A stretch of DNA of 64,000 bases from Globodera rostochiensis (lineage: Eukaryota; Nematoda; Chromadorea; Rhabditida; Heteroderidae). The notes beneath the pieces are model-generated. The model saw only the letters and a program-made list of their open reading frames with translations. It did no database searches and was not told where the DNA came from. The position numbers were made by a program, and so were the translations under genes. The stretch is taken from positions 1-64,000 of the forward strand of contig JAEVLN010000016.1 of assembly GCA_018350325.1 (NCBI GenBank). The letters are read 5' to 3'. This document shows, one piece after another, positions 32,913-44,892 of this stretch. How positions within the stretch are numbered: position 1 is the stretch's first letter; each line of letters opens with the position of its first letter.

Positions 32913-33490
32913 TGGGAATTTGCGAAGCGGGTCACTACCGTCTCAGGAATTCATAATCCTTATCAAAAGGCCGTAATAAGACGAAGCTATTATAAGCATT
33001 TGAAAAGCACCGGATAAAATTGAACAAAATGAAAAAGTCCGATTTTACACTTTTTCATTTGCTGAAATATATCTTCTAATCATTTAGAGCTTTGAATGAT
33101 ATAAGGATTATGAAGATTGGTCAGTCTTGAAAAAGTTATTAGCTGCTATACGTTCCTGAGACGGTAGTGACCCCCACCGGGGAATTTGGGAGGGGCGGAG
33201 GAAGGGGGGAGGAGGGGGGGGGGGGGGGGGGAGTCCGCGAAAGCCCCCCCCCCGCGCCAGGCGTTACTCCCCTCACGACTTTTTAATGCCCCCCCCCTCG
33301 GGGGTCGTCCCCGTCGTTACCGGATGCCCATTTGTCCGTTTGTGCTCCCCCCCCCCTTGGGGGTTGTTCCCGTCGTTACCGGATGCCCGTTTGTGCTGCA
33401 TGGCCCTCAGCATCTCCTTGCTGGTCTTCAGACTGCTGCTTCTCCTCTGCTGTGCCGTGGCCTCCCCTCCGCTTTCCCCACTCTCCCATT

Positions 33491-36400
33491 TTACAAATCG
33501 CTGTGCCAATGTTTCGCATTGATTCGCTGCAGTGAAAGGGTCGTCTGGCGGTCGAGGATAAATGCCTTTGGACTGAAATGGAAATTTCCACGGTTTTCCT
33601 TTCGTTGTTTCTGTCCCTCTCCAAATTTGAATGCCTTGGGGGCAGCAAATGTTGGAAAGCCTTTTGAACCAAAAGAATAAAACCCGAAACAGAACCAAAC
33701 TTTCTTGGAAGGTCTAAACAAACAAACTCGGCACTTTCTTTCTTTAATTGCAAACCTTCATGTATCCAATCAGCTGCGCTGGTACTTCAAACAGCACTTC
33801 CTTGGCCAGTTTGGCCTTTGCTGTGGCCAATTCCTGATCACTAAGTGATCGGTGGGGAGGCAGAAATTTACGCATTTGTACAAACTGAATGAAGGGTTGA
33901 TTAACTGAGTTGGAAGGTCATCGAATTCGGGAAGTACCTGAACAATGTCCCTTTTTGCGAACTTTTTGTGAGAAGAGAGAAGACGCTTGTCCGAATCTAA
34001 CACTTTCATCTCCTCAAAAGTGTCGTAGCCGACGCCGATCACAATGATGGACAGAGGGAGAGCTGAAGCCTGAATATTGGAAGATACGGTATAGAAGAAT
34101 AATATGGTAGAATAGAGAAGAGAGGGAGCAAAAGATACTGTAATGAAAAGGGACCAAAAGAATACGGTGTGAGTGAAAGAGAGACAAAAGGTTACTTAAA
34201 ATACAGTCCTTGAAGAAGGGACAAATTAACATTTCAAAAGATTGAGTGATATCACTGATAGCTCGGGTCTGAGGGTCACAGATCAATTTTGAATATTCTC
34301 AACGAACCTTCACAATTTCCTCTTTTGTCTCCTCAAAATCGGTGATTGCGCCGTCCGTGACGATCAGCAACACACAGTAACGACTGCCATTCTCGGGCAA
34401 AGCCGCGGCACGACGGGCGGCCAATCGGATGGTCGGGGTAAAGTCAGTAGGGCCACTGGGAATAATTTGGACGTTTAATTCTTTCTTTTAGCAATTCTCT
34501 TAACAAAATCCACCTAAGTTCCACGTGAGACAATGCTATGGAATAGGCCTCCAACAAGCCGTCCACCCCACGACAGTGCGGGTCGTTGCTCTCCAGATTC
34601 TGAATAACGGAAGGGTTGGAGTGGGCGCCGGACGAAATGAGTCAAAAAGATTGTCGAGACCGTCGACCTTCTCGTCTTTCTCTTTGAATAACGGAAGGAT
34701 TGGAGTGGGAGCCGGACGAAATGAGTCAAAAAGATTGTCGAGACCGTCGACCTTCTCGACTTTCTCTTTGAATAACGGAAGGATTGGAGTGGGAGCCGGA
34801 CGAAATGAGTCAAAAAGATTGTCGAGACCGTCGACCGTCTCGTCTTTCTCTTTGAATAACGGAAGGATTGGAGTGGGAGCCGGACGAAATGAGTCAAAAA
34901 GATTGTCGAGACCGTCGACCTTCTCGTCTTTCTCTTTGAATAACGGAAGGATTGGAGTGGGAGCCGGACGAAATGAGTCAAAAAGATTGTCGAGACCGTC
35001 GACCTTCTCGACTTTCTCTTTGAATAACGGAAGGATTGGAGTGGGAGCCGGACGAAATGAGTCAAAAAGATTGTCGAGACCGTCGACCGTCTCGTCTTTC
35101 TCTTTGAATAACGGAAGGATTGGAGTGGGAGCCGGACGAAATGAGTCAAAAAGATTGTCGAGACCGTCGACCTTCTCGTCTTTCTCTTTGAATAACGGAA
35201 GGATTGGAGTGGGAGCCGGACGAAATGAGTCAAAAAGATTGTCGAGACCGTCGACCGTCTCGTCTTTCTCTTTGAATAACGGAAGGATTGGAGTGGGAGC
35301 CGGACGAAATGAGTCAAAAAGATTGTCGAGACCGTCGACCTTCTCGTCTTTCTCTTTGAATAACGGAAGGATTGGAGTGGGAGCCGGACGAAATGAGTCA
35401 AAAAGATTGTCGAGACCGTCGACCTTCTCGACTTTCTCTTTGAATAACGGAAGGATTGGAGTGGGCGCCGGACGAAATGAGTCAAAAAGATTGTCGAGAC
35501 CGTCGACCTTCTCGTCTTTCTCTTTGAATAACGGAAGGATTGGAGTGGGAGCCGGACGAAATGAGTCAAAAAGATTGTCGAGACCGTCGACCTTCTCGTC
35601 TTTATCTTTGAATAACGGAAGGATTGGAGTGGGAGCCGGACGAAATGAGTCAAAAAGATTGTCGAGACCGTCGACCTTCTCGACTTTCTCTTTGAATAAC
35701 GGAAGGATTGGGGTGGGAGCCGGACGAAATGAGTCAAAAAGATTGTCGAGACCGTCGACCGTCTCGTCTTTCTCTTTGAATAACGGAAGGATTGGGGTGG
35801 GAGCCGGACGAAATGAGTCAAAAAGATTGTCGAGACCGTCGACCTTCTCGTCTTTCTCTTTGAATAACGGAAGGATTGGAGTGGGCGCCGGACGAAATGA
35901 GTCAAAAAGATTGTCGAGCCCGTCTCGTCTTTCTCTTTCACAAGTTTATTCATTCGTTCAGACCAGCGGGAAGTTATAGTGCACTTTGTCGTCCAGGGCC
36001 GGGATTCTGGCGCCGAACCCATACGCACTGACAAGCTGGAAGCATTGGCGGGTAAAGAATCATCGGGCCCAAGACGAACGACCAGACTTTGCTTTTGCTG
36101 TAATGCTGACAGATTTCAGCGATGGCTCCGATGGCAATTTCGTATTGGTTGGGTCTGTTGCTGGTGTCGAACCGATGGAGCGACGATTGGTCCTTCATGG
36201 GCAAATTGGAGCGGGTGAAGTCGATGGCGACGGTGAAGTCCATCTCGGTCCTATGCGGGAATTGAATCAAAGTGTTCGTTAATTGCTGATACCCTCCACG
36301 AATAAAGTCCAGAAAAGTGTAGTCGTGCCAGAGGAACACCTTGAACCGATCGACAGCGCATTCACAACCCGCCAACAAAATGTAAATGCGACCCACCCGG

Positions 36401-39400
36401 TGGAAGTGAACCTGACCCGAATCGACGTACTTCTTGTGCTTCTTCAACTTCTTCTCATTGACCAGCTAAAAAGTCGGCATCAAACGGCACTCCCACGCCC
36501 CGTCAATTACCGGCAATTCTTTGTCCAACCCGCACATCAGCCGATTCACAGTTGTCTGGCAGGCTCCGACCAGGTCGTGGTCCCCATCCTGGTCCCAGTC
36601 AAAACACTGCAAAAGTGCCATTAGTTTGGCTTCCAAGCTCGTTAGCCAACCTCGATCAGAAAGGGCCGGTCCTTGTCCGCGTAACAGAGCTGCTGAGTGA
36701 GTATCTCAAACGGTTTCCACTTGGGATTCAAGTTCTGCTCGTGATACCGAGTTCGATAGGCCAATTGCATTCTGAAATTTGAATCGTTCACATCCGAGTT
36801 CACTCCGACGCGACGCACGTGCTGTCCGCGTTGATTCTGCTCACTTTCAGGAAAGGGTCGCACTTGCCGAAAAGGTCCTTCTTGTCCAAATTGGTCCCGC
36901 TGACCACAAAATACACTGATTCCTGGCGTCCTTCACTCAATTCTTCCGCCGTCACGGTAAGCCATCCAACCGCTTTACCCTCCTCCCTAAAATGTTTCAG
37001 AAACGGCATGGAATTGTTTCTTCCGAGCGACCCTATTTCAGATCCCCCGTCCCCTTACTATTAGGGCACTATCCCCCGCACCCCCTCCTTCGCCCCCGTC
37101 CCTTTAGGGCACTATCCCCCGAACCCCCTCCTTCCCCCCCCCGTCCCTTTAGGGCACTATCCCCCGCACCCCCTCCTTCCCCCCCCCGTCCCTTTAGGGC
37201 ACTATCCCCAGCACCCCCTCCCTCCCCCCCGTCCCTTTAGGGCACTATCCCCCGCACCCCCTCCTTCCCCCCCCCCGTCCCTTTAGGGCACTATCCCCCG
37301 CACCCCCTCCTTCCCCCCCCCGTCCCTTTAGGGCACTATCCCCAGCACCCCCTCCCTCCCCCCCGTCCCTTTAGGGCACTATCCCCAGCACCGCCTCCCC
37401 CCCCCGTCCCCTTAGGGCACTATCCCCCGCACCCCCTCCCTCCTCCCCCCGTCCCCTTAGGGCACTATCCCCCGCACCCCCTCCCTGCTCCCCCCATTTC
37501 CTTAGGGCACTATCCCCCGAACCCCCTCCCTCCCCCCCCCCGTCCCCTTAGGGCACTATCCCCCGCACCCCCTCCCTCCCCCCCTCGTCCCCTTAGGGCA
37601 CTATCCCCCGCACCCCCTCCCTCCTCCCCCCGTCCCCTTAGGGCACTATCCCCCGCACCCCCTCCCTGCTCCCCCCATTTCCTTAGGGCACTATCCCCCG
37701 AACCCCCTCCCTCCCCCCCCGTCCCCTTAGGGCACTATCCCCCGCACCCCCTCCCTGCTCCCCCCATTTCCTTAGGGCACTATCCCCCGAACCCACCCCC
37801 TCCCTCCCCCCCCCGTCCCCTTAGGGCACTACTCCCCGCACCCCCTCCCTCCCCCCCCCCTCGTCCCCTTAGGGCACTATCCCTTGCACCCCCTCCCTCC
37901 CCCCCCCCGTCCCCTTAGGGCACTATCCCCCGCACCCCCTCCCTCCCCCCCCCGTCCCCTTAGGGCACTATCCCCCGCACCCCCTCCCTCCCCCCCCCGT
38001 CCCCTTAGGGCACTACTCCCCGCACCCCCTCCCTCCCCCCCCCTCGTCCCATTAGGGCACTATCCCCCGCACCCCCTCCCTCCTCCCCCCGTCCCCTTAG
38101 GGCACTATCCCCCGCACCCCCTCCCTGCTCCCCCCATTTCCTTAGGGCACTATCCCCCGCACCCCCTCCCTCCCCCCCCGTCCCCTTAGGGCACTACTCC
38201 CCGCACCCCCTCCCTCCCCCCCCCCTCGTCCCCTTAGGGCACTATCCCCCGCACCCCCTCCTTCCCCCCCCCCGTTTTTGTACGAAAAGAATGCTGAAGC
38301 GAAGAGGATTCGAAGTTTCACACAAAAAAAATGAAAACACAAGCACCAGGCCACACAACCATTTGACGGCTTGTAATCTTTTTTCATTAAGTGAAAATGC
38401 ATAAACTTTGAAGGCCTATATCTCGTTCCCCAGGTCTCCTTAGCAAAAATGAATGCCACTTTGTGGTAGAATGTGGGGGTAATCTATCAGTGTGCCAAGC
38501 TTCATCCCGAAACTCCACGGGCACTTTGGGGACCTTCGCTTTGTTAAGGCACTACGTTCCCCTCCCTCCCCCCCCCTTCCCTCCCTCCCAACAACGTACA
38601 GCAGCTGATTGCACAGTCTGTTCATGTGTGCGCCCACAACTTCGTGCAGTAACCTGCGCACTCAGAAACTCTGATAAAAAAATACAATCGAATAAATTAC
38701 ATTGTGCATTGGCCAATCCGTTTTGGGTATATTCGTCCGGCCGGATTCAGTCCCTCCTTGTTCTTGTCGAACACTTCGAACAGCAGGCGTTGCTGAACAT
38801 TAATTCAATTTGACCCTTTTCCCCATGTCCTCAACATCTCTGCTCATAATATCAAACCTAAATCTTCTTCTGAATTCGGATCCGTCCAGAATCTTCGCGG
38901 ACGAACCCGCCCAACTTCCAGTTTCCGAAGCGTAAAGGCTTAAACAACTCACCTGTTCTTCGAAGAAAAATGTCAGGCAAATTTTGGTGCTCCATTCGGG
39001 ATCGGAAGTGTTGCCGACCACCTCAGTCTGGCCGAGCAATTCCCACTGTCGTTGCGGTGCCATCGACGACGCGTCGCATACACTGACCTTACAAAACGGG
39101 TCGATGCACTCGTCAGGATCCAAGTCCAGCAAATCCCTTGACGGGTTGGGGAAAGTTTAACACAGCCGTGAAAACGATGCAAAGCCTTACTTGGCCGTAA
39201 TGGTGAGTAAAACGCGCGAGCAGGTTTCTTCACCGCCAAAGCCGTCGGCGGGGCCCGGCGAGTCCACCCATTCGGCGCCGCCGGTCTGGCCGAACGGGTG
39301 CATGCCGGGCACAACGAGGTCGTCTTCCAATTCGATCATTTTACGACGCAAAGAACGGCCCGAAAAGGATGGGCCCGAAAAGGACTTGGATCTGTCGCTG

Positions 39401-39459
39401 GAAGTGACTCTTTTAGCGAAGGCCGTCCTGGCCGTGACAGTTTCGCGACGGACGGACAT
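33491..39459 (-). CDS. Copine (calcium-dependent phospholipid-binding, C2-C2-vWA)
   Basis: Copines bind membranes through two C2 domains and partners through a vWA-like domain. Start ATG 39457-39459. Exons include 39459-39191 (MSVRRETVTARTAFAKR; basic, Ser-rich), 39136-38953 (C2A: DLLDLDPDECIDPFCKV), 38792-38701 (RLLFEVFDKNKEGLNP), about 36987-36820 (C2B: NLDKKDLFGKCDPFLKV), about 36780-36652 (NLNPKWKPFEI), about 36610-36510 (FDWDQDGDHDLVG), about 36465 down (FLDFIRGG, FTVAIDFTRSN, NQYEIAIGAIAEICQ), then GFGARIPALDDKVHYNFPL. After the intron with the 84-base repeat: 34606-34515 (VDGLLEAYSIAL), GPTDFTPTIRLAA, YCVLLIVTDGAITDFEET, IIVIGVGYDTFEEM, FVQMRKFLPP, PAQLIGYMK and a short end, stop about 33491. 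All copine landmarks are present. The exon joining C2A to C2B (38700-37000) is not fully resolved. Confidence 0.9.
34612..35940. repeat. 84-base minisatellite, about 16 copies, in a copine intron
   Basis: Unit of 84 bases with GAATAACGGAAGGATTGGAG, CGGACGAAATGAGTCAAAAAG and GTCGAGACCGTCGACC. Variants: TTCTCGTC, TTCTCGAC and GTCTCGTC. It is open in both directions because 84 is a multiple of three. The edge copy at 34606-34615 reads TTATTCAG on the minus strand where all other copies read TTATTCAAAG; this gives the acceptor of the next copine exon. Confidence 0.97.
37060..38275. repeat. C-rich minisatellite of about 42-48 bases, some 27 copies
   Basis: Unit TTAGGGCACTATCCCCCGCA plus CCCCCTCC and a C run with GTCCC. 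Variation is in C-run length, CCCTTTAGG versus CCCCTTAGG, and a CTGCTCCCCCCATTTCC block that recurs. Lies in a copine intron between the C2 regions. Confidence 0.96.
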
Positions 39460-41252
39460 TTCAAAGCAGGGGGGGGGGAAATGTTGGGAAAGGTTTGAGA
39501 CTGAATGGTTGGCAGAGGCGAGATCGGCCGTAGCCGACCGGTCGGCTTCAGAGTTGGGTTGAAAGCATCGATCAATCCCTTCCCCCCCCCCCTCCCCTCC
39601 CCCCCCCCACCGGTGTCCCCTCCCCTCCCCTCCCCTCCCCCCCCCCCCCCCCCCACCGGTGTCCCCTCCCCTCTCCCTCCCCCCCCCCTCCACTACAACA
39701 AAAGTCCCCAAAACAAAACAATGGACGAGCAGAGAAAGGGCAATGTTTATTTGCGCAGCTAACAGAGTGTCAGATTTTATCGCGTTCCTGTTGGATTCAC
39801 GCTCTAATCGGTAGAGGGAATGGGCGGGGGGAGGCGGAGTAAAGGGGGACGAGTTGGAAAATGCCGGGGGTAAAAAGGGACGAGTTGGAAAATGCCGGGG
39901 GTAAAAAGGGACGAGTTGGAAAATGCCGGGGGTAAAAAGGGACGAGTTGGAAAATGCCGGGGGTAAAAAGGGACGAGTTGGAAAATGCCGGGGGTAAAAA
40001 GGGACGAGTTGGAAAATGCCGGGGGTAAAAAGGGACGAGTTGGAAAATGCCGGGGGTAAAAAGGGACGAGTTGGAAAATGCCGGGGGTAAAAAGGGACGA
40101 GTTGGAAAATGCCGGGGGTAAAGGGGGGGGCAAAAGCAAGAAAACTCCACGCCTCAGAAAATGTCAGCAATCCAGAAGCCTTAAAGGCGAACTTATCAAA
40201 TTTGTTTGGTTTAAGTATTTTTTGACAATTGAATGAATGGAGTGAAGCGAAATTGAGGAAAGAAAGCGAAGGAGGCGAGGCAATTATGGTCTGAATTGGG
40301 CCTGACAATGAGTGGGGAAATGATGGGGAATTTGAGAGGGGAAAAGAGACAGCAGAGATGGCACGGCACAAAAGAGAGAGCGGAGAAAAAGGAGGCGGGG
40401 AGAGAGAAAGGAAGTGAATGGGCGAGGGATGGGCAGGGAAAGAAGTCTGGCACTTCCGACCGGCACGGAGAAAACAAATAAGGAGAAGGTGGCCAACTCT
40501 GGTGAACCCCCGCGGGGGGGGGATGCCATGAAGCGATGTTCATCATGGGAAAGTTGAAAACTTTAAGGATTCAATGCGTTCTGAAAGAGGGTGAAATCAA
40601 ATTAAGAAGAATGTGCCGTTGCCGTTGTCGGAAGCCCCCCCCCCCGGCACATTTGCTTATTTATACATTCCGCTATAATGTTTGGTGGATGTTGAAGCTC
40701 AAAATTGGAGCGTGGCAAAGACGAGAAAAAGCCGGGGGCGAAATTGAAGTATAATATTGTGTTTTTGAAAGGTAAAGGCCGATTGTCTCCAAACAGCCAA
40801 ATTGAAGTCGATTAATTTGAAAAAGAACATTAATTAGCTAGCGGCGACCAATCAAAGCAGCGTTTAGAATTAATTGGATGATTTGTTGTGTCATTGAGAT
40901 AATAGCCAAGTCGGCGGAGTCAAATGCCGAGATTGCCCTCGGCAATTAGGCCTAGGGCAAAGCATCTGCTTCTTTCTCGGCCCATCCCGTGCATGGCCTC
41001 CAGTCAACTGAAGTGCCCGTCCAGCAGGCAGAGTGCCAATATCTTCGAGAGCCATTACAGGCAATTCCTGCACGGACTTCCTTCCTCCCAGCTCATCGTT
41101 TTACTTACTTTGCTTGCAAAAGCAACAAAATTCATTGGAAGTTTAATCTTTGATTGTAGCGATCATAGAAACTTTTATGATGTCATGGGAATAAGCATCC
41201 GTTCTTTCCCCCTAAAAGTCCGTTTTCTCATTTACCATTCAAAGTCTATTCG
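39460..41252. other. Intergenic region between copine and tetraspanin
   Basis: C runs separated by ACCGGTGTCCCC at 39582-39690, a 31-base minisatellite at 39836-40130, purine-rich DNA at 40240-40490, otherwise unremarkable. A + frame at 40990-41100 starting MASSQLKCPSS looks mildly coding but has no supporting junction. Confidence 0.5.
39836..40130. repeat. 31-base minisatellite, about 9-10 copies
   Basis: Unit GGGACGAGTTGGAAAATGCC plus GGGGGTAAAAA. Copies are nearly identical apart from the first and last. Confidence 0.97.
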
Positions 41253-42255
41253 ATGTCCTCTTCATTCTGCATAAACTCCTCGCGCATATTGCTGGTGGTG
41301 TTCGGCGTGCTCTTGCTGCTGTTCGGCTTTGCATTGCTCTCACTCACTTTATGGGTGCGTTCCGACCAAAAAATTGAAAAGCAATTGCGCCAAACTTTGC
41401 TCTCCGACCCGGCACTTGCCCCACATGAATTGGTGGACACCAAATTGGACTTCCGATTTGCGGTTAGTAATGCTTCATCTTTACCCACCCAAATTCAAGC
41501 CATAAAAGTATGTCCGCTCCATTCAATTCATTTTCAGTATGTGACACTCTTCTGGACTCTCGTTGGCATGTCTTCTGTATTGGCCATGGTCGGCTTCTTT
41601 GCCGTCTGTGGCGGATGTTCTCCGAGTTGGCCCGTCAACGGTCTCCTATTAGTGATGCTTTTTGTGCTGATACTGCTCCAACTCATTCTCTTCTTGTCCT
41701 TTTCCTTCTTTCGCGATAACGTTTTCTAACACATTTCGACATTTTATACCAATCTATACACACAGATTATGGATAGTCTTGGCACTTACATTTCCATCTC
41801 GCAACAGTACAATTTACCTGACGCTACTGTATTACGCGAGAGGGTCCGTGTAATACAATTTTTGGTGTTTTTTGACAATATTTTAAAGACTCAAAATGGA
41901 TGAATCCTCTTTAGCTTTTCTGTTCCTTTTGCGTTTTTAGTTCGCCTGTTGCGGCGACGGCAATTACCAGATGTCCTACAACTTCCATTGCCAAGGACTT
42001 GGACAGGTTCGTTTCCTTCCGCGCACCGAATGTTCTCCCATTCTTCAGCCAAGTTGTCGTCAAGTTCTCGAGAATGGGTTCCGGTTTGTGCTGACTTCAA
42101 TGTCCGCGTTTGTCGGCCTTCTCGTGCTGGTCACTTTCGAAAAAGTCTCCCCCCCCACTTTCCCCGGTTTACAGTTTGAGCTAATTGCCGCCGCTGTTTG
42201 TGCTGTGATCATTTGCCACCACAAAAACAATGCCCTTGAGGAGGTCCGCTACTGA
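41253..42255 (+). CDS. Tetraspanin
   Basis: Four-span membrane scaffold protein of 232 residues. Exons 41253-41462, 41538-41720, 41766-41843, 41941-42006, 42049-42129 and 42175-42255, every one a whole number of codons. TM1 (ILLVVFGVLLLLFGFALLSL), a short outer loop, TM2 (TLFWTLVGMSSVLAMVGFFAV) followed by CGGC, and TM3 (LLLVMLFVLILLQLILFLSF). The large loop has the family CCG motif (FACCGDGN) plus two further cysteines (FHC, PSC), a four-Cys loop. TM4 is split over the last two exons (FVGLLVL, FELIAAAVCAVIIC), with a short cytoplasmic tail NNALEEVRY. Belongs to the broad nematode tsp family; the orthologue cannot be assigned. Confidence 0.9.
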
Positions 42256-44892
42256 ACATAAAATGGCGATCAATTTTCTTTCTTTGGCTGTCAGTCTTAT
42301 TTATAAGCTAACTAAAACAAATAAAGTAAAGCGTTTTCTGCAACCAAAAGTACGGCACTGGCGGATACTGCCAATGCGCTCCCTAAAGAATGGTTTAATC
42401 AGCGGCGCCTAGCGATAAAGTGCCGCTAGGGTTTCTACTAGAGACCGGACTTGAGCTTTGAGCAAGATCTCGACTTCGAGAATCTCGAGAAAGCACTGAA
42501 ATCTCGGAAAATTTCTTCAAGCGAGATCTCGATTTCGAGAATCCTGTCGAGATTTTTTCCAATAACTTTATCACCGGCGGTTTTTTCAGCGGTTTAGACA
42601 ACCTAACCTAAATTGATTTGGTGCCAGTTTTGAACATTTCTCAAGTCGTTGACAACTGAGTCCTCATTGAAGGGGACACTTCAGTCCAGGGCTCATCACT
42701 TTCTTCACGGAGTAGTTCATTCAGCGCCAACCTACATAAGACTAGGCCCCGGAAAATGCGATACCAAAAAAATGTTTTAAAAAATGATTATTTCCGTCGC
42801 CCGCATTTTTTGCCGCGGGCACCATCCCTGATGCACACACTTGTCACAGACAAATTTGTTTAATCGTCTTCCTTCGGGCGTTTGTTATGGCGGCATTTTA
42901 TTTACTGCCTGAAGGGAAAGCAGCAGCATTGCCCCAAGGCAGGCAAAAGCGAAATGAGAGAGAATGTAATAAAATGGGCAAATCGATGGGGGGGGGGGGG
43001 GGGGGGAGAGGCAGGCAGAAAAGAAGAATATTGCCTTGGGGCATGGAGAGGGAACGTTGAAATTCGGGAGGGATGGTTGTGGATGGGATGATGGTATCGT
43101 CCGCCGAAGAGAGAGTAAAGCCTCCCGGATGACGAAGCCGAAACTCTTGTCGGAAGGCCCACTGCCAAATCTTTATCATTGCGTTACGCCCGAGGGGGGA
43201 GCAGACGGCTACGCTTAGAGAAGGCAAAGCAAGAGAATGAAGCCCGGCCCCTCCCATTCACTCAATCCCATGAGAGGGTTCTTCCTCCCCCCCCCTCCCT
43301 CCCCCCCCCCCTCGCCCCCCCCCCCTCCCTCCCCTCCCCCTCCCCTCCCCCTCCCCTCCCTTTCCCCTCCCCTCCCTTTCCCCTCCCCTCCCCCCTCCCC
43401 TCTCCCTCCCCCCTCCCCCCTCTCCCCGCCCCCCCCCTCTCCCCGCCCCCCCCCTCTCCCCCTCCCCGCCCCTTCCCCCCCCCCTCCCCCCCCTCTCCCC
43501 CTCCCCGCCCCTTCCCTCCCCCTTCCTCCCCCTCCCCTCCCCCACCCCCCTCCCCCCCCCCTCTCCCCCCCCTCTCCCCCCCCCCCTCTCCCCCCCCATT
43601 CCCCTCTCCCCTTCCCCCCCCCATTCCCCCCCCCCTCTCCCCCCCCATTCCCCTCTCCCCTTCCCCCCCCCATTCCCCTCTCCCCTTCCCCCCCCCATTC
43701 CCCTCTCCCCTTCCCCCCCCCATTCCCCTCTCCCCTTCCCCCCCCCCATTCCCCTCTCCCCTTCCCCCCCCATTCCCCTCTCCCCTTCCCCCCCCCATTC
43801 CCCTCTCCCCTTCCCCCCCCCCCCATTCCCCTCTCCCCTTCCCCCCCCCATTCCCCTCTCCCCTTCCCCCCCCCATTCCCCTCTCCCTTCCCCCCCTTCC
43901 TCTCCCTTCCCCCCCCCATTCCCCTCTCCCCTTCCCCCCCCCCATTCCCCTCTCCCCTTCCCCCCCCCCATTCCCCTCTCCCCTTCCCCCCCCATTCCCC
44001 CCCCCTCTTCCCCCCCCCATTCCCCCCCCCCCTCTCCCCCCCCCCATTCCCCTCTCCCCTTCCCCCCCCCCATTCCCCTCTCCCCTTCCCCCCCCCATTC
44101 CCCTCTCCCCTTCCCCCCCCCCCATTCCCTTCTCTCCTTCCCCCCCATTCCCCTCTCCCCTTCCCCCCCCATTCCCCTCTCCCCTTCCCCCCCCCATTCC
44201 CCTCTCCCCTTCCCCCCCCCCCATTCCCTTCTCTCCTTCCACATTCTCCCACTTCTCCGTTCTATGTGATACGACATGAGGAAGGAGGCAGGCAGGGAGG
44301 GAAGGAAGGAAGGCCTGGATTCGGAGTCGGGGATGGGCAAGGAGAAGGAGATGACCCAGCGGGCCCTTTCCAAATCTTCCCTTCCTGACCATTTCTTCCA
44401 CCCTTTGTCAATCGAATTTTGTTTAAAAACATTTACGAAAGCATTGGGGTGGGGGATCGATCCAGCACAGCCGGGAATAGAAGGAATGGAGAAGGAAATT
44501 GATAATCCAGCGCAAAACATTTCGCTTTAATGTGTCGGTCCCTCTCCCTCCCCCCCCCCCCATCATCTTTAGCCGTCTTTTGAATCGTCAATTAATTAAG
44601 TTATATGTATTATCGGATGTTTCACCGTAACTCCCCCAATTAATGCAAAACAGCGACAATGAGAAAAAGGGATTCTAGAGTTCGCAAGAGTATTGTTAAT
44701 CTTCTTTTACTTATTTAACGATTTTGGTGCACAAATGAATTAATGTAATTTAACTTTATGTCGTGCATGCCTCTTTTAATCGTATAAAAGGTCCAGAATT
44801 AATGAATGTTGAATTAGCAGGTGCTTTATTGTTCTAGTCATTACACGTTCATCCGAACTGTTTGTATGCTCACGTCACGCAAAACCCACAAA
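42256..44892. other. Intergenic region between tetraspanin and UNC-51 genes
   Basis: Apart from the large C-rich repeat, holds a stretch at 42420-42560 with repeated GAGATCTCGA(C/T)TTCGAGAA words, a G18 run near 42987 and AT-rich DNA at 44570-44820. No gene seen. Confidence 0.5.
43270..44250. repeat. C-rich pyrimidine tract with CCCATTCCCCTCTCCCCTT units
   Basis: Nearly 1 kb almost wholly C and T on the + strand. The first third is irregular CCCCTCCC. The rest is about 30 copies of CCCATTCCCCTCTCCCCTTC with variable C runs (unit about 24-28 bases). Long Pro-rich or Gly/Arg-rich frames here are artefacts. Confidence 0.95.

Noticed and set aside
34514..36034. Open frames of about 500 codons on both strands with an 84-base repeat
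   Set aside because: The period is divisible by three and the array lies in a copine intron; the translated repeat has no family features.
40924..41274. Possible upstream + exon before the tetraspanin gene (MASSQLKCPSS)
   Set aside because: Tetraspanin TM1 is complete from the ATG at 41253 and no phase-compatible junction links the two.
43179..44520. Pro-rich and Gly/Arg-rich frames of 350-420 codons
   Set aside because: Direct translation of a C/T-only tract; all frames are open on both strands.
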